Assembly (NCBI GenBank): GCA_963724705.1
Contig: CAVRVS010000006.1
Span: 868,001-932,000, forward strand
DNA: 64,000 nt
DNA from: DASQPR01 sp963724705
Lineage (GTDB): Bacteria; Actinomycetota; Actinomycetes; Mycobacteriales; Micromonosporaceae
Direction of reading: 5' to 3'
Positions 34,012-42,597 of the stretch are shown in pieces. Below the pieces are notes generated by a model. That model saw only the letters and a program-made list of their open reading frames with translations. It was not told where the DNA came from and did not search any database. Position 1 is the first letter of the stretch. Each line of letters starts with the position of its first letter. Position numbers and translations under genes: made by a program.

Positions 34012-34605
34012 GTGAGCGAGGCAGATGCAGCGTCCCGGCGCGTCCCGCGCGGCCGTCGACGGCTGGGTGCCGGACTCGCCGCTCTGGCCGTACTGACCGG
34101 GGTCACGGCCTGCACGCAGTCGGCCGATTCGTCGAAGCCGCTCGCGCTCGGTGCCGCACCATCGGCCGCCAGCTTGTCGGCCGATCCGGCTGCGGAGTCC
34201 GCGGGCAAGGCAGCGGTCGAGGCGTACGACGCCGCTCTGACGTACGAGGCCGGCGCGTACGTCAAGATGAACCCGACGGCGGCCAGCCTGAGGAAATATC
34301 TCGGCGAGCCCGATCTCGACGGTGCCTTGTTCACGACCGGTTACTTCCGGTCCCAGGGGATCGTCTATCACGGCAAGCCGAGTTGGACGGCCACGCCGAC
34401 CAACGTGGATCTGACCGCGAACCTACCGATCGTGACGCTGTCGATCTGCTTCACCGCCAACGGATGGCAGCCGGTCTACAAGTCGAGCGGGAAGCCGTAC
34501 AGCACGTCGAAAGATCCCGCGCATCAGCTGGAGATCGCGAGCGTCACGCAGGTTGACGGCAAGTGGCTGTTGACGCAGGAGCAGGTGCAGGGCAGACCAT
34601 GCTGA
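34012..34605 (+). CDS. Secreted lipoprotein, unknown function
   Basis: This 197-residue protein starts at GTG with a GGGGGAGG ribosome site. A charged n-region is followed by a hydrophobic stretch ending in the lipobox LTGVTAC. The mature part has a helical AESAGKAAVEAYDAALTYEA region and a compact C-terminal domain with strands VDLTANLPIVTLSICF and WLLTQEQVQG. It recalls the SCP/NTF2-like accessory lipoproteins of actinomycetes, without firm assignment. The same-strand secreted protein follows. Confidence 0.72.
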   Translation: MSEADAASRRVPRGRRRLGAGLAALAVLTGVTACTQSADSSKPLALGAAPSAASLSADPAAESAGKAAVEAYDAALTYEAGAYVKMNPTAASLRKYLGEPDLDGALFTTGYFRSQGIVYHGKPSWTATPTNVDLTANLPIVTLSICFTANGWQPVYKSSGKPYSTSKDPAHQLEIASVTQVDGKWLLTQEQVQGRPC

Positions 34606-34850
34606 CGCGTCGTGTCCTGAGTGGAGCGTCTATCCACAGGCGTCCGCGTCGGTGTTGAGAGCGCGAGGACGATCCGAATATGATGCCGTGGGCTGACACA
34701 TCGATCGGGAGTGATTCGCGTGCTCGGCCCGGCCGGGCACTTCGGGCGGACGGACGAGACCTATGGTCCAGTGCGGGAAGGCCACCCATGGATTTGTCGC
34801 GCGTACCATCGCCAGCTGGGCCTGGTTCCTCCGGTCTCCAGGTCGGCATC

Positions 34851-35789
34851 ATGATGAAGCGTCTTGTCGCGACCGCCGCAGCGCTCCTGGCCGGATTCAT
34901 CGGAGTCGTCACGGTCTCGTCTCCGGCGTACGCGGACGGCAGCGGCAGCTGCCAAGGAACGCACTGCTGGGTCGTTGTCACCGGCCCTTCGGTGCCCGGC
35001 ACCCAGGGAACGGGCGACGGTGGAGGCGGTGGGGGTCCGGCACCCGAGTGCTTCATCATGTACGACCAGACCAAGATCGTCTTCCCTTGCTGGAGCGACG
35101 AGTACGGTGCGTACTCCAACTCGCATGGGTGCTATTACAAGCTCACCACCCCGCAGCCCGACCCACACGACCCGGTCTGGCAGGGCCACACCCCGGCGGA
35201 GGGCCGGATCTATGACGTCTCGTGCATCGCGGCCGGCGGAGCGATCTTCCACATCACGCCACCCACGCAGACGTTCCTGACGGGCGTGCCGCCGGACGCC
35301 ACGGCCACGGGCCCGACACCGGCCGAGGTCGCCAGCGAGGCGCTGGCGGATCTGACGGTGGGCGGACCGGAGATCGGCACCGCACCGCGGACCACCGGCC
35401 GCGGCCTGGTCGGTCTTCCAGTCTGGCTCTGGACCGATCGGACTCAGCTGACGTGGGGACCGATCCCGGTCAGCAAGACCGACGGTGGGATCACCGTGAA
35501 TGTCGAGGCCGATGCCCAGTACGTCGTGTGGGACATGGGCGACGGACACTCGGTGACGTGCAACAACCCGGGCACCTCGTTCGGCGGCCAAGGCACGACG
35601 TCGCCGACCTGCGGATACCGATACCTGGCGCCGTCGCGTAATCAGCCCGGCGGCGTGTACACGGTCACCGCCACCACACATTGGCTCGTCACCTGGACCG
35701 CCAACACCGGCGACGGTGGCACGCTGACCACCGACGTGCCGAGCACCACGACGGTCACGATCGACGAACTCGAGGTTGTCACGTCCTGA
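34851..35789 (+). CDS. Secreted protein with PKD-like domain
   Basis: This protein of about 312 residues has a Sec signal peptide (MKRLVATAAALLAGFIGVV, cleaved after AYA), a Gly-rich linker, and a C-terminal beta-domain with YVVWDMGDGHSVTC and the pattern GVYTVTATTHWLVTWTAN, typical of PKD-like folds in secreted actinomycete proteins often mislabelled ATP/GTP-binding. The ATG at 34851 opens the signal peptide. An in-frame ATG at 34788 has a GGAAG site and would give a 21-residue longer n-region. Function is unknown. Confidence 0.75.
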   Translation: MMKRLVATAAALLAGFIGVVTVSSPAYADGSGSCQGTHCWVVVTGPSVPGTQGTGDGGGGGGPAPECFIMYDQTKIVFPCWSDEYGAYSNSHGCYYKLTTPQPDPHDPVWQGHTPAEGRIYDVSCIAAGGAIFHITPPTQTFLTGVPPDATATGPTPAEVASEALADLTVGGPEIGTAPRTTGRGLVGLPVWLWTDRTQLTWGPIPVSKTDGGITVNVEADAQYVVWDMGDGHSVTCNNPGTSFGGQGTTSPTCGYRYLAPSRNQPGGVYTVTATTHWLVTWTANTGDGGTLTTDVPSTTTVTIDELEVVTS

Positions 35790-35830
35790 GTAGTGTCGGC
35801 CCGTGATCAACTCTCAGGCCGGCGGATAAC

Positions 35831-35850
35831 AGCGGCGGACCCGCGCCGCT
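35831..35850 (+). terminator. Short hairpin after the secreted PKD-like gene
   Basis: AGCGGCG pairs with CGCCGCT across a 6-nt loop, 41 bp after the stop codon and just before tRNA-Lys. It may end the secreted-protein transcript. Confidence 0.45.
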
Positions 35851-35874
35851 GCGCTGATAGAGTGCTGATCATCC

Positions 35875-35949
35875 GGGCCGCTAGCTCAATGGCAGAGCTG
35901 CGGACTTTTAATCCGTAGGTTCAGGGTTCGAGTCCCTGGCGGCCCACCA
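35875..35949 (+). tRNA. tRNA-Lys (anticodon UUU) with encoded CCA
   Basis: The sequence folds as a cloverleaf: acceptor GGGCCGC with GCGGCCC, D-arm GCTC/GAGC, anticodon stem GCGGA/TCCGT (closing G-T wobble) around loop CTTTTAA with anticodon TTT, and T-arm containing GGTTCGAGTCC. The discriminator base is A at 35946 and CCA follows at 35947-35949. A minus-strand gene ends 17 bp later. No second copy of the tRNA 3' end that would mark an integrated element was noticed in the window. Confidence 0.95.
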
Positions 35950-35965
35950 CACCCAGCCAAGGCTC

Positions 35966-36424
35966 CTAGGGCACGACGACCAAGGGCACCGGTGAGTGGC
36001 GGGCCAGACCGACGGCGACAGAACCGACCACGCGGTGCGTGACCAGGGACGAAGTCCCGACCACGATCACCACCGTCGCATCGGGATGGGCGGCGCCGAT
36101 GTCCTTGGCTGCCGCGAGCAGTTCCTCCGCGATCAAGCCCTGGCGCCGCTCGAAGTCCCAGCCCTCCACGCGGCCACGCAACTGCTCGCCGACCGCGGTG
36201 CGAAGCTCCTGCTCGATCTCGTCGAAGCCCGCTTCCAGTTCGGTCACGGCGGCTGGCGACAGCGCGGCCATGCTGGACATATGAGCCACGTACACCACTT
36301 CGATGCGGCCGGTCCGACCTTGCAGCAGGTTCACCGCGGCGTTGAGCGCCCGCTCGGCTGGCGGAGATCCGTCATAGCCGACAACGAGCCGCAAGTCCGT
36401 CGGCGACGGCGTCGTAGTGGTCAC
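35966..36424 (-). CDS. Universal stress protein (UspA family)
   Basis: This single-domain Usp protein has about 152 residues. It opens with LRLVVGYDGSPPAERALNAA and closes with the nucleotide-binding loop VVGTSSLVTHRVVGSVAVGL, in which the usual G-x-x-G-(9)-G-S pattern is partly kept (G-T-S-S-L...GSV). It likely binds ATP or another nucleotide under stress. GTG 36424 follows AGG by 8 nt; GTG 36433 would overlap the exporter stop by 4 nt. It is co-transcribed with the MFS exporter gene upstream. Confidence 0.88.
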   Translation of the reverse strand: MTTTTPSPTDLRLVVGYDGSPPAERALNAAVNLLQGRTGRIEVVYVAHMSSMAALSPAAVTELEAGFDEIEQELRTAVGEQLRGRVEGWDFERRQGLIAEELLAAAKDIGAAHPDATVVIVVGTSSLVTHRVVGSVAVGLARHSPVPLVVVP

Positions 36425-36429
36425 CGAGA

Positions 36430-38166
36430 TCACCTGCCTGCCCGGGATCCTGCCCGAGACGCCTGGCGGTTGGCGCCGGAGCCGTCTGACGATCCTGCAA
36501 CCGGGGTGATCACCGGCGAGCAGCCGCACAGGGCGACGGGAATCGCTTCGGGGGACTGCTGCTGGGCGGGGCCGGCCGGAGCTGCGGCCGGGGCACGCGA
36601 GGGCGGTGAGGCTGGTGCAGCCGGCCGGGGAGGTGCAGCCGGCTGGGCGGATGCGGCCGGCTGGGCGGATGCGGCGGGATGGGCGGATGCAGCCGGGGTG
36701 GTGACGGCCGCCTCCCGGAGCTCGGCGGTCCGCCGCCGAGATGGCAACATCGCGATCGCGAGGATGAAGCCGAGTCCGAGCAGCCCCGCCGATATCCCAA
36801 ACGCAATCGTGTAGCCGTGGGTGGCCGCGATTGCCGGGGCCAGGGGGCCGGTGTGATGGGCGACCAGGTAGCTGGCCGTAGCACTCAGCGCGATCGTGCT
36901 CAGCGCCGACGTCCCGATCGATCCGCCGACCTGCTGCATCGTGTTGACCAGGGCGGAGGCCACGCCGGAATCCTCGCGGGCGACGCCAGCCGTGGCGGTG
37001 TTGATGGCCGTGGCGAAGATCAGGCCGAAGCCCAGGCCCAAGAGGAGCAGAGCAGGCAGCACCCCGCTGACATAGCTGGAGGTCACGGTGACCTGGGTCA
37101 GGTACGCCATCCCGCCGGCGCCCAACAGCATGCCAGCCGCGATCAGGGTGCGCGGTCCCCAGCCGACGATGCTAGCCAGGTTGGAGCTGATCAGAATGCA
37201 GCCGATCATCGGCAGGAACAGTAGCCCGGTGTTCAGCGGGCTCTCTGCCTTAACCACCTGCAGGTAGAACGTGAGGAAGAGGAAGGTGCCGAAGATCGCG
37301 ATCCCGGAAATGAAGAGCGCGACATACGAACCGCCCCGGGTCTGATCCATGATCACCCGCAGCGGCAGAAGCGGGTGGCGGACACGCTGCTCCGCGAGAA
37401 CGAAACCGGCAAGCAGCACCACGCCCAGCACCAGACAGCCGAGGGTCAGCGCGGCCGTCCATCCGGCAGTCTCGGCATGGGAGAAGCCGAACACGATGAG
37501 GAACAGCCCGGCGCAGGCCAGCACAGCACCGAGCCAGTCCATCTGCGGCCGGCCGGCCGGCCGGCCGCCGCGGATGTAGGCCAGGGCGCCGGCCAAGGCG
37601 ACCGCGGCGAACACCAGGTTGACGTAGAGGCACCAGCGCCACGAGAGGTATTGGGTGAGCACGCCGCCCAGGATCAGCCCGACGGCGCCGCCGCCGGCCG
37701 CGACCGAGCCGTACACCCCGAAGGCCCTCCCCCGCTCGCGCGGGTCCCGGAACGTGCTAGCCAGGGTGCCGAGCGCAGCGGGCGCGAGGATGGCGCCGAA
37801 GGCCCCCTGCAGCGCCCGGGCCGCGACCAGAACGACGAATGAGCCGGCGGCACCGCCGATCGCCGAGGCGATGGCGAATCCGGCCAGGCCCGTGATAAAC
37901 ACCCATTTGCGGCTGAACATGTCGCCCAGCCGTCCGCCCACCAGCAGCAGGCTGCCGAACGACAGCGCGTACGCCGTCACGACCCACTGCCGGTCGCTGT
38001 TAGCGAAGCCCAGCGCCTGCTGGGCGGACGGCAGCGCGATGTTCACGATCGTCGCATCCAGCACCACCATCAGCTGGGCGACAGCAACGACGACCAGGAC
38101 CAGCCAGCGCCGGTCAGCCGGTGCCGTCCGCCGATCTTCAGCGGCAGAAATCGTTACCGATGACAT
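36430..38166 (-). CDS. DHA2-family MFS drug exporter (EmrB/QacA type)
   Basis: This 578-residue protein has about 14 membrane segments, as expected of DHA2 exporters. Motif D1 appears as LDATIVNIALPSAQQALGF, motif A as GGRLGDMFSRKWVF and motif C as GVYGSVAAGGGAVGLILGG. After the last span comes an unusual 100-residue cytosolic tail with repeats of the type PAASAQ/HPAAS and a Cys-x-Cys (LCGCSP). It likely exports hydrophobic drugs by proton antiport. It is divergent from the Crp-type regulator 278 bp away and upstream of the usp gene. Confidence 0.92.
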   Translation of the reverse strand: MSSVTISAAEDRRTAPADRRWLVLVVVAVAQLMVVLDATIVNIALPSAQQALGFANSDRQWVVTAYALSFGSLLLVGGRLGDMFSRKWVFITGLAGFAIASAIGGAAGSFVVLVAARALQGAFGAILAPAALGTLASTFRDPRERGRAFGVYGSVAAGGGAVGLILGGVLTQYLSWRWCLYVNLVFAAVALAGALAYIRGGRPAGRPQMDWLGAVLACAGLFLIVFGFSHAETAGWTAALTLGCLVLGVVLLAGFVLAEQRVRHPLLPLRVIMDQTRGGSYVALFISGIAIFGTFLFLTFYLQVVKAESPLNTGLLFLPMIGCILISSNLASIVGWGPRTLIAAGMLLGAGGMAYLTQVTVTSSYVSGVLPALLLLGLGFGLIFATAINTATAGVAREDSGVASALVNTMQQVGGSIGTSALSTIALSATASYLVAHHTGPLAPAIAATHGYTIAFGISAGLLGLGFILAIAMLPSRRRTAELREAAVTTPAASAHPAASAQPAASAQPAAPPRPAAPASPPSRAPAAAPAGPAQQQSPEAIPVALCGCSPVITPVAGSSDGSGANRQASRAGSRAGR

Positions 38167-38444
38167 CTGGTCTACCCCCCGCTTCGCTTGGCCGAGGCTC
38201 GTGGTGGCCTGACCCAGCCGGCGTGGACGCCCTGGTCCCAGTCGACGGACCCAGAGTTACCCCGCGCCAGGTGAAAAGCAGTCATCGGATCCGGGTGATT
38301 CGCGCGCCGAAGGCACCTGGTGCGCCCGTCTGATCGCACTCTCACTATCTGATCACCTCTCCCCGGCGCGGATCGTTGGTTTCTCCGTTCCGGGGTTATG
38401 GGCAATCCGGAGCCCACCGGGGTTCTGTCGCGCTCGCGATCCGC

Positions 38445-39149
38445 ATGCCGGATCCTTGGACGATGGCCGAGAGAGGGGTCGCCGCGGCCGTCGCGGGCAG
38501 CTTCCTCCAGAAGCTGCCGTCCGACCTGGTCGACGCCCTGCTGGAGTTCGGAGATATCACCGAGTATCCGCCGGGAAGCACGATCTATCGGGAGAGCTCG
38601 TCGCCGAGGACCTTCCTCGTCGTCGGTGGTCTGCTGCGCGTCTACATGACATCGCCGGAGGGACGGCAGGTGACGGTTCGCTACGCGCGCCCGGGCGACG
38701 TACTGGGGATCGCCGTCCTCGTCGGAGGCCCAGCCGACGTCGGTGTTCAGACGTTGGCCGAGTCGAGCCTGTTCCGGATCGACGCACCCACATTGATGTC
38801 GGCGGCGCGCCGTGATGCCCGCGTCTCGTGGGCCCTGGCCGAAGAGCTGAGCCGGCGGTTGTACGACACTCTGCAGCAGACGGCGATCAACACGTTCGGC
38901 TCGGTACGGCAGCGGGTCGCCGCGCACCTGCTGGATCTTGCCTCCGCCCAGCAGCGCCCGCAGGGCCGCCTGGTGGCGCGCGTGTCGCAGCAGGAACTGG
39001 CCGACGCGGTCGGATCGGTACGCGAGGTCGTGGCCCGGGTCCTGCGGGAGTTCCGTCTTGACCGGCTGGTTGTCACGTCCCCAGACGCGATCCACATCCT
39101 CGATCCGGCCGGACTTCACGACCAATGCTGGAACCCCACCGCGCCATGA
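38445..39149 (+). CDS. Crp/Fnr-family transcriptional regulator
   Basis: This regulator of about 234 residues has an N-terminal cyclic-nucleotide-binding fold (IYRESSSPRTFLVVGGLLRV, then RYARPGDVLGIAVLVGG), a dimer helix, and a C-terminal winged HTH with VSQQELADAVGSVREVVARV. The phosphate-binding cassette lacks the R-x-S core of true cAMP receptors, so the ligand is uncertain; no FNR-type Cys cluster is seen. ATG 38445 is chosen; 38463 is possible. It is divergent from the MFS exporter and upstream of the lactonase, either of which it may control. Confidence 0.88.
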   Translation: MPDPWTMAERGVAAAVAGSFLQKLPSDLVDALLEFGDITEYPPGSTIYRESSSPRTFLVVGGLLRVYMTSPEGRQVTVRYARPGDVLGIAVLVGGPADVGVQTLAESSLFRIDAPTLMSAARRDARVSWALAEELSRRLYDTLQQTAINTFGSVRQRVAAHLLDLASAQQRPQGRLVARVSQQELADAVGSVREVVARVLREFRLDRLVVTSPDAIHILDPAGLHDQCWNPTAP

Positions 39150-39160
39150 CCAGCGATCGC

Positions 39161-39196
39161 GTGACTTCAGTTACGCGGGAGCGCTACCGAAGTCAC
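39161..39196. repeat. 36-bp imperfect palindrome between the Crp-type and lactonase genes
   Basis: GTGACTTC (39161-39168) and GAAGTCAC (39189-39196) are exact inverted repeats, and several inner bases also pair. It lies 12 bp after the regulator stop and 75 bp before the lactonase start. It could be a terminator for the first or an operator for the second. Confidence 0.5.
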
Positions 39197-39270
39197 TGAC
39201 ATGCCTCCGCCGCCGGCGAAAGCTGGTGCCGACTCGCCGATCAGGCGGCGAGCGCACGAGCGGAGGACAC

Positions 39271-40165
39271 ATGTCAAGCTTTGCTGCCACGTCACAATCA
39301 GAGACCGGCGCGGCGGATCCCGTCCGGGCGGTGTCGGTCGTGAGCACCGGTACGGTCGAAATCCACCCGCAGCACGCCCACGGCTCCAAGACGCCGCTGT
39401 ACTGGTGGCTGCTGACGTCACGCGCATGGTTGCCGCCACGGCCGATCAACGTCTACGTCATCGAGCACGCCAAGGGATTGGTTCTGTTCGACACCGGACA
39501 AGACCGCGCCTCGGTCACCGACGACTCATACTTTCCCGGCGGATTCACCGGAGTCATCTACAACCGCCTGGCCAAGTTTCACATCGGTGCGGGCGACACT
39601 CTCGAGAGCCAGCTCGCGATGCTTGGGTATTCGGTCGCCGACGTTGACACGGCGATCCTCTCCCACCTGCACCAGGACCACATTGGTGGCATACCCGTCT
39701 TGACGAGCGCAGAGCTGCTCGTCAGTGCGACCGAATGGCAAGAGCTTTCCCGGTTCGCGCCGGAGCCACGCGGCTTCCTTTCGCGAGCACATCACGATTC
39801 CGGGCCGGACATGGCGACGGATCAGCTTCGACCCCACCAACGACCCAACCCTGGCGCCGTTCCCCGGGTCGCTCGACGTCATGGGCGACGGTTCGCTCGT
39901 CTTGCTCCCGACACCGGGTCACACCGATGGTTCCGTCTCGCTCCTCGTACGGCGCCGCGGGAAGGCACCGCTGCTCCTGGTCGGCGATCTCACGTACGGC
40001 GCCGAACTGCTGGACCGGCGGCAGCTCCCGGGCGTCGGCGACCGGAGCCTTCTCGGGCGAACGACGGACTACGTACTTGCCCTGAAGCAGCGGATGCCTG
40101 GCCTGGTTGTCCTGCCGGCCCACGATCCGACCGCCGCCCAGCGCCTGCTGCGCAGCGCACGGTAA
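39271..40165 (+). pseudogene. MBL-fold N-acyl homoserine lactonase-like hydrolase, apparent frameshift
   Basis: This metallo-beta-lactamase-fold protein resembles the lactonase family that opens acyl-homoserine lactone rings. The first frame, from an ATG with GGAGG upstream, has LVLFDTGQD and the metal motif SHLHQDHIGG. At about 39778-39781 the frame moves +1: dropping one T of the ttt run gives GFLREHI continuous with ISFDPTNDP, then LLPTPGHTDGS (metal His), LLVGDLTY (bridging Asp) and LPAHDP (last His) to the TAA at 40165. Both halves retain all metal ligands, which suggests a homopolymer error or a very young mutation. The intact length would be about 297 residues. Confidence 0.85.
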
Positions 40166-40179
40166 GGAGACCCGCCAAC

Positions 40180-40659
40180 ATGGACTTCACGAATACGATC
40201 ACGATCAACCGCCCGCCCACCGAGGTGTTCGACTTCCTCGCCTATTTCGAGAACCTGCCGCGGTGGAACTACGCGATCAGCGAGACGCTAAAACTCTCCG
40301 GAGGCCCGGTCGGCGTCGGCGCGCGCTACCGGCAAACCCGGACGCTTCCCACCCGAAGCGAGGAGACGTTCGAGGTGACCGAGTTCGACATGCACCACAG
40401 ACTCTCGATCCGAGGTCCGCTTGGGCCGTTCCACGCCGAGGTCGCATACGTCCTGGCCCCCGTGGGACACGGCACCATGCTCACCAACACCATGCACCTA
40501 CAGCCATCCGGCGCGCTGCGCCTCGTGGCGCCGTTGGCGGCATCCGGCATCAAGTCCGCAGTGGCTGCCAACCTCGAGACCCTCAAGCAAATCCTCGAAG
40601 CGGGCGGCCAACCGACGGCGCATTCGGTCGTCTTCCACCCCACGAAGGCCGGCGCGTAG
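40180..40659 (+). CDS. SRPBCC family protein (polyketide cyclase/lipid-binding fold)
   Basis: This 159-residue START-like protein begins MDFTNTITINRPPTEVFDFL, the typical strand-helix entry of SRPBCC proteins, and has the pattern ARYRQTRTLPTRSEETFEVT and a C-terminal long helix ALRLVAPLAASGIKSAVAA. Such proteins bind hydrophobic small molecules. A TAAGGAGA site overlaps the lactonase stop, so the two are co-transcribed. Confidence 0.88.
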   Translation: MDFTNTITINRPPTEVFDFLAYFENLPRWNYAISETLKLSGGPVGVGARYRQTRTLPTRSEETFEVTEFDMHHRLSIRGPLGPFHAEVAYVLAPVGHGTMLTNTMHLQPSGALRLVAPLAASGIKSAVAANLETLKQILEAGGQPTAHSVVFHPTKAGA

Positions 40660-40696
40660 CAACGTCAACCTCACCACGCTGGAAGGTGTCGCGTTC

Positions 40697-40730
40697 CCGA
40701 GGCCGGCCAGCGTCGGCCGGCCGACCTCGG
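40697..40730. terminator. Bidirectional hairpin between the SRPBCC gene and groEL
   Basis: CCGAGG-CCGGCC pairs with GGCCGG-(ccga)-CCTCGG around a 6-nt loop. It lies between two convergent stop codons (40659 and 40746), which fits a shared terminator. Confidence 0.65.
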
Positions 40731-40745
40731 TTCGGGCGTCGGCTG

Positions 40746-42317
40746 CTAAGCCGACTCGACGACCAGGACCTCCGTGGTGAGGAACAGCGCGGCGATCGAT
40801 GCCGCATTCTGCAGCGCCGAGCGAGTGACCTTGGCCGGCTCGACGATGCCGGCCGCGATCATGTCGACATATTCGCCGGTCGTCGCATCCAGGCCGTAGC
40901 CCGCCGGCAGCGAGTTGACTTTGTCAACGACGACCGCGCCCTCAAGCCCGGCGTTGATAGCGATCTGCTTAAGTGGCGCAGTCAGGGCAACCCGAACGAT
41001 GTTCGCACCGGTCGCCTCGTCGCCCGTGAGGTCGAGCTTGTCGAGCGCATGCGCCGCAGCGTTCGCGAGTGCGACACCGCCACCCGGAAGGAGTCCTTCA
41101 TCGATGGCCGCCTTGGCGTTGCGTACCGCATCCTCGATCCGGTGTTTGCGTTCTTTCAACTCGACCTCGGTAGCCGCACCGACCTTGATGACCGCGATGC
41201 CGCCGGACAATTTCGCCAAGCGCTCCTGCAGCTTCTCTCGGTCATAGTCGGAGTCGGTCCGCTCGATCTCAGCCCGCAGTTGGCTGGCGCGGCCAGCGAT
41301 CTGGCCAGCGTCACCGTGGCCGTCGATAATCGTCGTCTCATCCTTGGTCACAACGATCTTGCGTGCTCGGCCGAGAAGTTCCAGAGTCGCGGTTTCTAGG
41401 CTCACACCGGCCGATTCGCTGACGACCTGCCCACCGGTCAGAACCGCGAGATCGTCAAGTGCGGCCTTACGTCGGTCGCCGAAACCGGGTGCTTTGATCG
41501 CGACCGACTTGAACGTGCCACGGATGGTGTTCACGACGAGGGTTGCAAGTGCTTCGCCCTCGACGTTGTCCGCGATGATCGCCAACGGCTTTCCGGTCGC
41601 CATGACCTTCTCCAGTAACGGGAGGAGGTCGTCGAGGCGGGAGACCGCCTTGTCGACAAGGAGGAGGAACGGTTCCTCGAGAACTGTTTCCATGCGCTCG
41701 ACGTCGCCGATGAAGTACGGCGAGATATAGCCCTTGTCGAATCGCATACCCTCGCTGAATTCGAGCTCTAGTCCGAAGGTGTTGCTCTCCTCGACGGTGA
41801 TGACGCCTTCCTTGCCCACCTTGTCCATCGCCTCAGCAACGACTTCGCCGACGGTTGCATCAGCGGCGGAGATCGACGCGGTCGCTGCAATCTGCTCGCG
41901 GGTCTCCACCGGCTGCGCCTGATTGCCCAGTGCTTCGGTCACCGCGGCCACGGCCGATTCGATACCGCGTTTCAGCGCGATCGGGCTCGCGCCGGCGGCC
42001 ACGTTACGCAACCCCTCCCGGACGAGAGCCTGTGCAAGGACTGTCGCGGTAGTGGTGCCGTCACCGGCCACATCGTCGGTCTTCTTTGCCACTTCCTTGA
42101 CCAGTTCAGCGCCGAGTTTCTCGTACGGGTCGTCCAACTCGATCTCTTTGGCGATACTCACGCCGTCATTGGTGATCGTGGGCGAGCCCCACTTCGCGTC
42201 AAGCACGACGTTGCGACCTCTCGGGCCCAAGGTCACCTTCACCGTGTTGGCGAGGATGTTCATCCCGCGCTCCAGGCCACGGCGGGCCTCTTCCCCGAAA
42301 ACGATCAATTTAGCCAT
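40746..42317 (-). CDS. groEL: 60-kDa chaperonin GroEL
   Basis: This 523-residue ATP-dependent chaperonin folds cytosolic proteins. Equatorial motifs include VTLGPRGRNVVLD and the ATPase loop DVAGDGTTTATVLAQAL; the apical PYFIGDVERM region and hinge glycines are intact. It ends at LTTEVLVVESA, so it lacks the Gly-Met-rich or His-rich C-terminal tail seen in most paralogues. No groES is adjacent. Actinomycetes usually have two groEL genes, the second standing alone; this appears to be that solitary one. Two CIRCE operators lie upstream. Confidence 0.95.
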   Translation of the reverse strand: MAKLIVFGEEARRGLERGMNILANTVKVTLGPRGRNVVLDAKWGSPTITNDGVSIAKEIELDDPYEKLGAELVKEVAKKTDDVAGDGTTTATVLAQALVREGLRNVAAGASPIALKRGIESAVAAVTEALGNQAQPVETREQIAATASISAADATVGEVVAEAMDKVGKEGVITVEESNTFGLELEFSEGMRFDKGYISPYFIGDVERMETVLEEPFLLLVDKAVSRLDDLLPLLEKVMATGKPLAIIADNVEGEALATLVVNTIRGTFKSVAIKAPGFGDRRKAALDDLAVLTGGQVVSESAGVSLETATLELLGRARKIVVTKDETTIIDGHGDAGQIAGRASQLRAEIERTDSDYDREKLQERLAKLSGGIAVIKVGAATEVELKERKHRIEDAVRNAKAAIDEGLLPGGGVALANAAAHALDKLDLTGDEATGANIVRVALTAPLKQIAINAGLEGAVVVDKVNSLPAGYGLDATTGEYVDMIAAGIVEPAKVTRSALQNAASIAALFLTTEVLVVESA

Positions 42318-42424
42318 CTGCGTCGTCCTCTACGCTGCCGTGTCGATACGCGACACCGATCCGGTCCGACCTGCGATGACCGCTAGACGCACGATCCCCA
42401 CCGTGGGGGTTCCATCTCATCCGG

Positions 42425-42451
42425 TTAGCACTCAACCATGGCGAGTGCTAA
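42425..42451. promoter_or_regulatory. CIRCE operator (HrcA site), perfect copy
   Basis: TTAGCACTC-N9-GAGTGCTAA is an exact CIRCE element, the binding site of the heat-shock repressor HrcA. It lies 108 bp before the groEL start, so groEL should be derepressed on heat or unfolding stress. Confidence 0.95.
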
Positions 42452-42458
42452 CTACGGT

Positions 42459-42485
42459 TTAGCACTCGCGCACCGAGAGTGCAAG
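42459..42485. promoter_or_regulatory. Second CIRCE operator with a degenerate right arm
   Basis: TTAGCACTC-N9-GAGTGCAAG keeps the full left arm and 7 of 9 right-arm bases. It is spaced 34 bp from the perfect CIRCE, about three helical turns, so two HrcA dimers could bind the same face. Confidence 0.88.
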
Positions 42486-42597
42486 CATCGGTTTGGTCAT
42501 GACTGCGTTGATCCACCATGCCTGCCCTAGCACGCGCCGGACTGGTCGCCTGAGCCGGACACGTCAGCCGGTCCCGTCCGCCTGACATAGGCACGAC

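Noticed and set aside
35875..42500. Genomic island inserted at tRNA-Lys
   Set aside because: No direct repeat of the tRNA 3' end, no integrase and no obvious composition change were seen; the region holds a tRNA and ordinary chromosomal genes.
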